Assembly: GCA_018894105.1 (NCBI GenBank)
Contig: CM032123.1
Coordinates: forward strand, 20,189,744-20,253,743
Reading direction: 5' to 3'
Length of the DNA stretch: 64,000 nt
DNA from: Jacaranda mimosifolia
Taxonomy: Eukaryota > Streptophyta > Magnoliopsida > Lamiales > Bignoniaceae
The position numbers and the translations under genes were made by a program. A model generated the notes under the pieces. It was given only the letters and a program-made list of their open reading frames with translations. It did not search any database and was not told the DNA's origin. Below are positions 50,952-60,835 of this stretch, one piece after another. Position 1 is the stretch's first letter; every line of letters starts with the position of its first letter.

Positions 50952-51592
50952 AAGCTAGATAGCAACCGAAAGAGGCACATCAAAATATCTTTTCTTTCAT
51001 TTCCGTGGATAACATTGATCCACATTCTTTTCTCTGGTTAATCAATCGCAGCTCCTACCCGCTCAAGTGAGGCGAGAATAGCCTCGTCCCCCTTGGTGAA
51101 TTTTTTGTATTCTTTCACTCAACCTTGTGAATGCCGCATTGGAAAGCCCCTCTTGAAAGCTATCGATCACTGACGAGAAAAGGGAATGAAATCACTTGCT
51201 GAAAGCTTGTAACTTTAGAAGCTATAGCCGATGACCCTAGCTTCCATCACATCAACCATAAGAAGAAGAGTATCGGAATAAGACGCTTACCTATTTGATA
51301 GCCTTAGCAGGCCGTGTCCCCGAGAAGATCTTGTCTAGCTTCTTTCGTAGTAGATCAAGCTGTCTGACTACTCTTTCCCTTCTCCAAATTCCCTTGTAGC
51401 AACGAGCCCCTATGAACCGAAGGAGTATCGAGAGTGCCCGATAAGGTGACGGGGAGGTGACAGCACACCGCTATAGGGAACCCAGGAAAGAGGCAACAAG
51501 AAGACGGCCATCGCCTCAAGCAATGAAGACAGGACTCTATACCAGACCCGAGACTCGAGCAAAGCATGCCAATCTCTCGAGTGCAGTTGGAA
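50952..51592. other. 641-bp foreign insert in LTR-1, organelle-like
   Basis: LTR-3 reads TAGAATACATAGGAGATGTA without interruption (near 55329), whereas LTR-1 has TAGAATACATA up to 50951 and GAGATGCACTCGCCC only from about 51594. The inserted sequence is markedly richer in GC, has few A/T runs, and contains stretches resembling plant mitochondrial intergenic DNA (GTGAGGCGAGAATAGCCTCG, GGCCGTGTCCCCGAGAAG). No flanking duplication is visible, which fits end-joining capture better than transposition. Overlapping open frames of 63-85 codons (51355-51663) show no known domain. The insertion is certain from the comparison; the mitochondrial origin is a guess. Confidence 0.7.
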
Positions 51593-52229
51593 GAGATGCA
51601 CTCGCCCTTCACAATGATGAGGAATCAGATCCCATCTTGGATCTCACAAACCTCCATGTCTAAATAGCTCATACCCAAGCTCAACCAGAATTACCCGCTA
51701 AGTGGTCAAGGAAGAATCAATGCATAATGACCTAAAAAAAAGGTTACCATGGATCCTCAGGTCAAAGGACTAATTATATGCACTAGCATAAGCTGGAGAA
51801 CTTGCCACTTTAGGTATCTAGTGGATTCTCCAGGTAGGTCTATAGTGAACTTGTTCTCTAACAGGAACCCACTAACATATACCTATGTCTCACATGGTTT
51901 GCTCATGAAACAAAGCAATATCCAACCCTTGGATATATGCATCATTAGTGCAAGCCTATTCAAATCTTAGATGCCTTGTTTCATAAGATTTTATGACTTA
52001 AAAGATTTAAGATCATAACTGTGTAAGACTTGTTTCATGATCACTACCCAATAAAGTGACCAAGCCCCATAGACTTATGTGATCTAAGGGCGTCAACCAA
52101 ATGCTAGTAAAGTAAAGTAAGCATAAGATGAACATGGCCATTTATAATAAATATCATTCAATAAAATTTGTATCACAAGTAAAATAGTTTACATGCCTAT
52201 CTAATTGGCTGTAGGACACTATTCCAACA

Positions 52230-52234
52230 ATGTT
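52230..52234. repeat. Target-site duplication ATGTT, right copy
   Basis: ATGTT directly follows the LTR-1 edge ATTCCAACA (52221-52229) and matches 47200-47204 exactly. Confidence 0.8.
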
Positions 52235-53265
52235 GCCCAAAGATACCTTAAAATCTCTTGTGGAGTCTTCTTGTTCCAAGTTCCTTTAGGCTCTCCCATG
52301 AAGATGCTGCTCTAGGAACCCCATGAGATCTTTAGCAAAGATGTTGCTTAGGGAGCCCCATGAAGTCTCCTGTGGAGATGTCTTCCTGAAGCCCCTTACA
52401 ATCCCTAAAAGAGTTGCAGATTTGGGAGCCTTTTGGATCTCCAACAGAGACGTTTTTCTAGGAGCCCCTCGGGGTCTCCAGTGGAGATATAGCTCTAGGA
52501 GCCCCTTTAGTCTCCTATGAAGACATCATTCTAAGAGCCCCTTACAGTCTCTTCGATTATATATTTTCGTATTCCCTTTGGGATCTTATTAGGAGATATC
52601 TATTTACTGTCTTTTTAGGGGTTTTATAGTAGAGATATCTTTCTATGAGCCCATTCGAGGATCTTATAACAAAGATATCTTTCCACGCCTTTAGGATCTT
52701 ACTACAAAGATGATTTCTTCAAGCCTTCTTGGGGGTCTTATAGCGAAGATATCTTTCCGCGTGCCCCTCGGGGTGCTATAGCGAAGATGATTTCAACGAG
52801 CCCCCTTAGGGGTTTATAATAGAGTTATTTTTTGTTAGCCCCTTTTGGGGGAGTTATGGTAAAGATAACTTTTTGCGTCCTTTAGGGTCTTATAGTAGAG
52901 ATGATTTCTACAAACCCCTTCAAGTTCTTATAGCAAAATTGTTCTTCTGCCAACTCTCTTTGAGGTCTTATAGTAGAGATATGACTTTTCGTGCACCTCC
53001 TGGGGTCCTATAGCAAAAATGATTTCTACAAGCCTCCTTGGGGGTGTTATAGTAGAGATGTCTTTCTACAAGCCCCCATTTGGGATCTTATAACAGAAAC
53101 ATCTTCGTACGCACCCTTTTTAGGGTCTTATTACTCTTCTACAAGCCACTTTAGGGGTCTTATAATAAAGATGTCTCTACGCTTGGCCTGTGGAGTCTTA
53201 TGACGGAGATGATTTTTGTGGGCCCCTACAATAGAGTTGTTCTTTTGCAAGTCCCCTTAATGGTT
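52235..53265 (+). repeat. Degenerate ~38-bp minisatellite, right block
   Basis: About 26 units follow the pattern GGGTCTTATAGCAAAGATG then TCTTTCTACAAGCCCCTTT, 36-41 bp each (clear at 52735, 52770, 52810, 52850, 52885 and onward). Many units contain GCCCCTTTGGGG-like sequence able to form a small hairpin. The left block (46281-47199) has the same period and the shared GGAG..CTTAGGATCT frame, so both appear to be one array split by LTR-1. Confidence 0.8.
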
Positions 53266-53279
53266 GCTTGCATCCAGAT

Positions 53280-53731
53280 TTCTTAATTGAATCTAATTAG
53301 AGGGGTGCTGATTTTTAGCAGTCAGACATCAGCTACAACTAGATTGAGGGAAACAACATGGAGTATGATGTCTAAAAAGTTCCCATTGTCTATTAAAATC
53401 TTTTTGACCGAGGAGTAGGCCAGAGAAGCTGAGATTATGAGGGTGTCAGTATGCTCATCTCTTCTTGTCTCCAAGTTTGACATCAAATGAGATTCCATGC
53501 ACATGGAGTTAGCAGCTAGTACTAGTAAGTAGGCTTACATTTCTTGCGGCTGTTGTGATTGTGCACTAGTAAAATTCCCCTTCTGCATTTGCCAAAATTC
53601 ACTAATATAGTCCCCTAGTAGGAAGATTATTGACCTCATGTTGTTGTAGCTCTCCTTGAGGATTTGGTTGTCGCTCTAGCATTTTCTAGTGATTCTTTGT
53701 GCCACGAGTCTGGGTTACTATTTGAGGGGTA
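53280..53731 (-). pseudogene. Ty3/gypsy gag-protease remnant
   Basis: The minus-strand frame at 53504-53322 includes HTDTLIISASL and KKILIDNGNFLDIIL. This resembles the retropepsin-like region of plant gypsy elements, in which ILVDNGSSADIL carries the active-site aspartate in a D-N-G rather than D-S/T-G context. Further upstream on the same strand (53520-53731) are frameshifted and stop-containing fragments such as EVNNLPTRG, resembling the stretch before the protease. The fragment ends where LTR-3 begins, so LTR-3 seems to have landed in or next to it. It is non-functional. I am moderately sure of the family and unsure of the exact boundaries. Confidence 0.55.
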
Positions 53732-55518
53732 TCTAAAAACAAGTAAGGCACTAGGATCCAATTATAAAAACTTCAAAACCTTAATAAACTAGTGCTTACA
53801 AGCTAACTAGGATCAAATCATGCCTAAAATCTAGATTTAGATAGAGTGTTAACTTGAAATGCTAAAATCATTGAAATGCTAAAATCCAATGAGAGACAAT
53901 TGAACCTTTCACTAATCCAGAATCTGCCAGAAACCGCGCAGCAGGAATGGATCCATTTTTAAACTCATCAAAATTGCTCCAAAATTCAAGAAATATATAT
54001 TAAAACCTCTCAACACCTCGGAGGAAACATATTAAAAAATTCGAAGCAAAAATCTTTCTAGATCCCCCTAGAAAAATTCACCAAATTGGATTCTGTGCAG
54101 GTGGATTCCAAACCATAGCAAACTAACTTGTTTGCCTCTATTGATATGATCCATAGACCAATTAGAGCTTCCAAAATCTCTAGTCTATAAGCTAAAATAA
54201 TACTAGAGATAGGCTATGGTGGAAGCCGATTTTACATAGGGAAGAAGAAGAAGAAAACAAAGCTTTCAACACATGAATGCAATGTTTGCAAGGAGTTTTG
54301 GAGGAATTGTGAAAAGAATCTAATTCTTTCACACTTTCATCAATGACCTATCCTCACACCCACTATATCAATATATAGGGTGAGGTTGGTGTGATTCCAA
54401 GTTGGCATCACACCTTCCTCAAGGTGGATGGCCAACTTGCATTGCCAAGGTGGCAAATACAAATTCAAATCCAATTTGAATTTCATGTGCATCTTAATTA
54501 CACTTAAAATCTAATTTCAAGCTAATTAAGATGCTAATTCAAATGGACATTTCATTTGAATTTTCCCTCTAAAATATATTCTTCCCATTAATTAAATTAA
54601 ACACTTTAATTTAATTAATTAACCTTTGACTTAACTCTTAAGTCAAACAAGAGCTTGATTTTTGTTAACTTAACTCTTTAAGTTAACTTGACCAATTGAT
54701 GGTCATATTGGCACCATATAATTAAATCCTTAATTATTGATCTAATTTAGCTCCTAAATTTAATTGATTAATTTAACACTTAAATTAATCAAGCCAAAAT
54801 TGACCTTCAAAATAGATACCTTAAAATCAGTCAACTATGAGATATTTTCTAACACTTAGAAAATTTCCTCCATTAATTAGGAAGCTAATTGGCTTTAGTG
54901 TATAACCCAATAAGTTATATCATTCATTGGACATGGGCTCACAACTCCTTTCGACTTTTGAATATCACATATTCATTTTAGTTTAAAACACTTTTAAACT
55001 AATTGACTTAATTCAATTAATCTCATTAATTGAAGTGTACTCAATCTCCATGGTCGATGTCCAACCTCAAACCCATGGAAGCCAACTAATTGGCCAAAAT
55101 GGATGTTTTGGAGAACCATTATAGCTCTACGCTTACCATGCAAATACGGTCTCTCTGTCTTCTATCTCTCAAAAGAGGCCTAGGGCAAGATATTTGTCGG
55201 CTCCCTAATAGCCTTGATACTATGTCTCTTTCCTAATGTTCAATTTCCCTGTGCGACCTCATCTTTGGAAAACTTATTTTCCTATTGTCACAATACCTTG
55301 CGCAAGAATTTCTTGGAATCGATCATTATAGAATACATAGGAGATGTACTCGCTCTTCACAAAAGCAAAGAGTCAGATTCCATCTTGGATCTCACAAACC
55401 TCCGTGCCAAGTAGCTCATACTCAACCTCAACTCGAAAGACTCGCTAAGTGGTCAAGTAAAAGTCAAAACATGATAACCGAACACAAGGTTGCCATGGAT
55501 CCTTAGGTCAAAGGACTA
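53732..55518 (-). mobile_element. LTR-3: 3' ~1.79 kb of a third LTR copy, truncated by CACTA insertion
   Basis: Read on the minus strand from 55518 it starts TAGTCCTTTGACCTAAGGATCC. It continues through the same landmarks as LTR-2: GAGCCGACAAATATCTTGCC, CCATGTCCAATGAATG, GGAAGGTGTGATGCC, the TATA sequence, GTGTTGAAAGCTTTG, and the satellite-like tail. Its 3' edge is near 53732 (ACTTGTTTTTAGA). About 470 bp of 5' sequence are absent because the CACTA terminus abuts at 55519. A short tandem duplication of GAAATGCTAAAATC (53855-53886) lies at the donor-like site, changing CAAGGTAA to CAAGTTAA. Confidence 0.85.
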
Positions 55519-55679
55519 CACTACAAGAAAATTTAGTTTTAGCTACCATTCTTAATAGTCACTAAAAGTAAAAAAATGGTTGGTAAAACCTATTGCAACC
55601 AAAATAAGATTGGTCACAAGTGGTCACAACAAAGTAGCCACTGAAAGTGTCCAGTGATGAGTTATTAATTTTTGGATAC

Positions 55680-56640
55680 TGAAGATATATGTTTAGCGAC
55701 CATTCAAAATTAATCACTAAAAATGAAACAATTAGCAACAAATTTTTTAGTTGCTAATTTAGAAAGCTGTGGTCATTGTAACATTAATATGGTTGCTATA
55801 ATTGCATATACAGTGACCATAGCATTTTGGTTGATAATAGATTGTATTTTAGCAACCAAATTATTAGTCATAATAATTTTTAAATGGCTACAAATAGTTG
55901 TCTTATTTAATATGTTTTAGTGACCACATTACAATGGTAAAACTTTTGTTGCCGAAGAATATCTTTTAGAAATGAAATAATTGACTGTTGTAATTTGGTT
56001 GGTAATAGATTGCCTTTTAGCAATCAAATTATTGGTCATAATAACTTTTAAATGGCTGCAATAATTGTCCTATTTTAGCAACCACATCGGGACGATAAAG
56101 CTTTTATTGTTGAAGAACATCTTTTAGAAATGAAATAATTGATTGGGCTAATTTGATTGGTAATAGATTTTCTTTTAGCAATCAAATTATTGGTTGTAAT
56201 AATTTTTAAATGGCTGCAATAATTGTCCTATTTTAGTAACCACAGTATGACAATAAAACTTTTATTGCTGAAAAATGTCTCTTAGTAACGGAATAATTGT
56301 GCAGTAATTTGGTTGTTAATAGATTGCCTTTTAGCAATCAAATTATTAGTCGTTATAATTTTTAAATGGCTACAATAATTGTCTTGTTTTAGCGACCACA
56401 TTGCAACAATAAAGCTTTTATTGTTGAAAAATATCTTTTAGTAACGAAAGAATTGGTTTGTAGCAACTTGGTTGTTACTAGATTACCATTTAACAATCAA
56501 ATTACTGATCGTAATAATTTGAAATTGTTGCAATAGTTATTTTATTTAATATGTTTTAGTGATCACATTGCGACGATAAAACTTTTATTGTTGAAGAGTA
56601 TATGTTAGCAATGAAATAATTGATTGATATATTTCAATAT
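55680..56640 (-). repeat. CACTA subterminal tandem repeats, period ~157 bp
   Basis: About five to six units contain TTTTAGCAATCAAATTATTG, GTAATAATTTTTAAATGGCT, TTTTAGTGACCACATTGCGA and AAAACTTTTATTGTTGAAGA in a fixed order. TAAATGGCT occurs near 55881, 56049, 56208 and 56363, with a diverged copy near 56520. Arrays of this kind near CACTA ends are known as transposase binding regions in En/Spm; here that role is inferred from position only. Confidence 0.8.
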
Positions 56641-56899
56641 TATTGAAAATCTTATTGCATTTTATATGATTTATCAACCAAAACTTAGCTATTTGTTACT
56701 AATGTGTATATATTAGCGACCTAATAATGTTCTGCAAAAAAAAAATAATAATAAATTGGTTGTTATATGTATATATTAGTAGCCAAATAGTGCTTGCATA
56801 AACAATTTGAATTGATTGGTAATGTTTAATTATCTAATAACAAGCAAATATTATAGACTCGATCCCAATTAAAATAAGGTTGATTTCACTCTAATTTTA

Positions 56900-56950
56900 A
56901 ATACCAAAAATAACAGCCCCAAAAATAACAGGGTTCAAGTCCCCTTTCCC
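56900..56950 (+). repeat. ~50-bp dispersed repeat, copy 1
   Basis: AATACCAAAAATAACAGCCC then CAAAAATAACAGGGTTCAAGTCCCC. A second copy lies at 62141-62190 with similar sequence before it. It may be part of the transposon interior or an independent short element. Confidence 0.6.
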
Positions 56951-57134
56951 CTTTCTGGACGAGCTCTATTTCGAACTATCCCTTATAGACTACTAAGGTA
57001 CTTGTACTTACATTAGAAAAAAATATTAAGAGGCATACATTATTGACATGATAGAAATAAGATATGAAGTAAGCATTTTAAGTTTATCATAAGATACTTT
57101 TCAAGAATTTTTTTTAAATAAACATAAATTTTTA

Positions 57135-59404
57135 CCTCTCTATAGGATACATCTATCGATAACGTAAAGGACCACAAAGCTTGGCCTCATGTGCCAAATG
57201 AACTGCTAGATGGACCATAACATCAAAGAAAGCAGGTGGAAATATCATTTCTAACTTGCACAATATCAAAGGAATCTTTATATCCAAACTCTCAAGGACA
57301 TCGAAATTAAGTTTCCTAGTACATAGTTGTCTGAAAAAACTTGCCAACTCAGTAATGGCATCAAGAACATCTTTATATAGGTAACCCTGCATTCCTACAA
57401 GAAGCAAACATTGCAATAAAACATGGCGATCGTGACTTTTCAACCTTATTATCTTACCGTCCTTAATACTCACACTTTTAGAGATATTAGCAGCATATCC
57501 ATCCAAAAATTTTACTAATTTCAAGAATTCAAAAAACCCTTTTCTCTCTTTTTAGGACAAAGAATAAAGCGCACGAGACTTTAAGCATTTTACTTTACCT
57601 TCCTTGTTTGATTTGCCACATTCTAATGGTTTTAAGTGTAATTCGTGTCTTATACCCGTATCTTCTAAATCCAATCGAGCTTTATTAGTGTCTTTTGATT
57701 TACCATCAATGTCTAGTATAGTCCCAACCAAATTATCACATATATTTTTTTCTCAATATGCATTACATCAAGATTATATTGCAATTTCAGTTTTGACCAA
57801 TATGGTAACTCAAAGAATATACTTTTTTGGTCTAACATGGTTGGTGGGAAAAATGCTTCCATTTGTTTATCTCTAGAATGCTTGCCTAGCACGACATGTT
57901 CTACCTTCTTTAGCTGGATTAAAATCTGATCATTAGAAATATCCATAGGCTTAGACTGCAACTCAGTCTCACCATTAAATTTAAGACTTTTTCGAAAAGG
58001 GTGATAATGTGGCTAGTATCGCCTATGGCCAATATAACCTATCTTGCTTCTTAGTCTTTGCGAAGGAGCGTTTAAGCTACATTTTGGACAAGCACAATAT
58101 CCTTTTGTTCGATGTCCAGAAATATCACCATATCAAGGAAGATCATTTATTGTCCACAAAATTGCTGCACGTAGACAAAAATATTTTCCAATTTTTGCAT
58201 TCCGTGTTATTACTCCAAACTCCTATACTTCCTTAAGTTCATCTATCAAAGGTCTAAGATATACATCAATATCTTTTCCAGGTGAACAATGACCGAGAAT
58301 TAAAAGAGACATCATCAAATAAGGTTCTTTCATGCATTGCCAAGGTGGTAAATTATATGCCATTAAAATGACTGGCCATATACTATAAGAATTATTCAGG
58401 TTACCAAAAGGATTAAATCCATCAGTAGCTAAATCTAGACGTATATTTCGAGGATCTTCAGCAAACCAAGGTTATTGTTTATCAAGATCTTTCCAAGCTT
58501 CAGAATCTGAAGGATGGATCATTATTTCACCTTCTTCAACTTTTCCATCCTTATGCCACCTCATATTAGAGGTTGTCTTCCTTGACATATACAATTGTTG
58601 TAACCTTGTTTTAGAGGAAAGTAGCACAAAATTTTATGAGGAATTAGCTTTCCTTTGCCATCATTTACTTTCCATCTAGATTCCTTACAGACTGGGGAAC
58701 TATTTAAGCTCTCATATTCTTTGCAAAAAAGGATGCAATCATTTTTGCATGTATGGATAAGCTCATACCCCAACCCAATGCCTTTTAACACCTTTGTTGC
58801 CTCATAAAACAAAGAGGAATAATATCACCCTCTGGCAAGTATTGCTTAAACAAATCAATTATCATGTCATAACATTTGTTAGTCATTCGATTTAGAACCT
58901 TTATGTGGAGCAGTTTGACTAGGAAAGACAACAATGATTTGGAGCGACCAGGGTATAACTTACGTCATATATCTCTCAATAATTTTTGAAAATTTTCTAC
59001 CTCATCATCTAGTGTAACATCTATATGATTAGCATTGAGATTATCACTATAATCACAAATATTTTAATTATCAGCAAAATTATGCATACCAAAGTTTAAA
59101 TCTTCCAACATCTCATCCTCCTCAAATGTTTCAACCATAAAACCATGAGCGCTGTCATCTCCATATAGATTTGGGCTTTCACCATGATGTACCCATTCAT
59201 AATAATTAACATCCATCCCATTAGTGAGTAAATGCAATTTAACCAAGTGAGGTAGGTGTAAAATCTGATTCAAACAGTCTCCACAAGGACAAGGTATATT
59301 ATTCTTTCCCTCATTGTTCTCTAAAGCAAATATCATGAAACTTTTAACTCCATTAACATAATCCTTCAAAGTGAAGTCATCTAGTTTGACCCAGCTCTAT
59401 CCAT
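57135..59404 (-). pseudogene. CACTA transposase remnant (Transpos_assoc, TNP2 and DUF4218 domains)
   Basis: The minus strand from ATG at 59404 reads MDR, then in a shifted frame SWVKLDDFTLKDYVNGVKS and PCPCGDCLNQ (transposase-associated N-terminal domain). It continues with GIGLGYELIHTCKNDCILF and SRWKVNDGKGKLIPHK (58812-58561), and LDLATDGFNPFG, YNLPPWQCMKEPYL and GKDIDVYLRPLIDELKEV (about 58450-58240). Then come CLRAAILWTINDLPWYGD and GHRTKGYCACPKC, FFELPYWSKLKLQYNLDVMH (57800), and DUF4218 KSHDRHVLLQCLL and PPAFFDVMVHLAVHLAHEAK (57524-57153), ending MYPIER followed by a donor-like AG/GTAAAA at 57135. The protein would cut and paste the CACTA element. It is inactive: a one-base deletion after MDR, TAG in place of tryptophan in RYRWMYPIER and after KELKEV-like sequence, and further frame breaks. 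Confidence 0.92.
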
Positions 59405-60700
59405 TTGTAACTATAATATTGAAAAAGACAAATGATATATTACATATATATACGTATAAATGTAAATAAGTTTATATATTCATGCAACAAATCTTATCTA
59501 TGCCACATATAAAGCACCTACCCCTTCTGGTATGTTTTCAAATAGTTTTCCTAAAATGTCATCGTGTTTGTATTTTAATCCTCATAACTACTAAGAGTAG
59601 TTTTTTTCCTCTTCTCAAATATTTTTTTTCTCTTTAATGGTTTACTCTTTTTCTTTTTCCTTCTATAGTTTTTTTCTTCCTTTCACTTTTATTAAAATTT
59701 TCATAAATACATTGAAAATGCCACAAAAAAAAAAGCAATATTAAAAAATAAACGGATGTGTTTATTTTATTATAAAAAATTTTAGCACATGCATTGAGTA
59801 TGCCAAAATTGCCAGGGCCCTGCGCTCCAATATTTTTGCTAGTTTTTAGAAAAAAAATTGGGGGAATGGGTTTCTGGGAGAAAATTCGGAGAATGTGCCA
59901 AATATTTCTTTTTGTTTCAGTGAAATATGGAAAATGATTTGAAAATGAGATGTATGTTTCTTTATGTTTTGGAAAGAGACAAACTTTACTATAGATGTCT
60001 AATCAGTTGACCTTTTTTTATTATATTTGTTGGGTGAAAGTTATTTTTTTATGTCTTATATGTATGTATATTTATATCTAGTAATAGCATAAACAATATT
60101 TAATTAAATTTAATTCATTTTTTAACAAATAGTTTAATTAAATTTGTAAACGTAAGTTTTAGAATTTTTTAACTAGTAAAATTTTAATATTTCCATCTAT
60201 GTAAAAGCGTGTGTGTGTGTGTGTGTGTGGATGAATGAAGTAAGAGAATGATAAATGAATGAGAGATGTAAAAGTTGGAGTGAGAAAATGAGGGGGCTAG
60301 TCTGGTTTTTAGGGTATAGGATTTTTTTGGTTGAAGAGTGAGGAGGTTTTTGCGGAAAAAATTTTAGTGTTTTGAGAAAAAAATTGGGAATGTGTCTTCA
60401 TTCTGAAATTCTTTTAGGGGTTGGAAAATATTTTTGGAAAATGTAGGAGAACAAATCGTAGTATTATATAAAGCATGCATGTTCAACATAATAGTACTGG
60501 TTGGGAGCCTCATAAATCATGTAGACAACATTTAATGATATGTTTCTTATGAGGGCACGAATACATAAATTTGTATATTTTCTCCTTTTCTTTTTGTTGG
60601 TATTTAACTACATTTACAAATACTTGAGGAATTCACAAGAATCAATTTATATAAGGACTAAATAGTAATATTACTATATTATAAGGGGTTAATTACAAGA
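59405..60700. other. AT-rich non-coding DNA upstream of the transposase
   Basis: No coding signal. Homopolymer runs occur near 59725 and 59765. The plus strand carries GAATGTGCCAAATATTTC near 59890 and GGGAATGTGTCTTCATTC near 60387. It may be the 5' internal part of the CACTA element, but no subterminal repeats or terminus could be recognised. Confidence 0.5.
60209..60229 (+). repeat. (GT)n microsatellite
   Basis: About ten GT units in an uninterrupted run. Confidence 0.95.
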
Positions 60701-60790
60701 GAATTGTACGAATTTATATACATGTGCATATATAATATAATATTATATATATGGGTATGTGTATGTATATGTATCATATATATACACATA
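60700..60790. repeat. AT/GT-rich low-complexity tract
   Basis: Alternating TATA, TATG and ACAC words. It is followed by a sharply different C-rich stretch (CCATCCTCCCCTCCCCCTCC, 60791-60810) and by short dyads AGCCAAATCTGGCT and GGCCATGGC (60812-60835). Confidence 0.8.
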
Positions 60791-60835
60791 TCCATCCTCC
60801 CCTCCCCCTCCAGCCAAATCTGGCTGGCCATGGCA

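Larger units (their letters stand above)
47205..52229 (-). mobile_element. LTR-1: solo LTR (~2.2 kb net), interrupted by LTR-2 and a foreign insert
   Basis: Read on the minus strand the element begins TGTTGGAATAGTGTCC (ending at plus position 52229) and ends CACTTGATTTCA (plus 47205), the TG..CA ends of an LTR. It is flanked by ATGTT on both sides. It consists of a 5' piece (52229 down to 49995, containing the insert at 50952-51592) and a 3' piece (47811 down to 47205). Without the 2183-bp LTR-2 and the 641-bp insert the length is about 2200 bp, matching LTR-2. No internal retrotransposon genes lie between the flanks, so it is best read as a solo LTR. The family is not identified by name. Confidence 0.85.
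55519..59404 (-). mobile_element. CACTA (En/Spm-type) transposon, 3' terminus to transposase start
   Basis: The terminus CACTACAAGAAAATTTAG starts at 55519, a canonical CACTA end, preceded by the probable 3-bp target duplication CTA (55516-55518). Inward are subterminal repeats (55680-56640) and a decayed transposase read towards this end. The opposite terminus (a TTTTCTTGTAGTG-like sequence) was not found before 64000, so either the element continues beyond the window or that end is lost. The target is LTR-3: LTR-1 keeps the uninterrupted site GGTCAAAGGACTAATTATAT near 51760. Confidence 0.88.

Noticed and set aside
51355..51663. Overlapping open frames in the GC-richer insert
   Set aside because: Higher GC lengthens random open frames. 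Three frames overlap and none has a recognisable domain.
57604..57876. 90-codon plus-strand frame
   Set aside because: Antisense to the FFELPYWSKLKLQYNLDVMH segment of the transposase remnant.
58009..58292. Plus-strand open frames over the transposase region
   Set aside because: They are antisense to conserved TNP2 motifs read on the minus strand and have no independent similarity.
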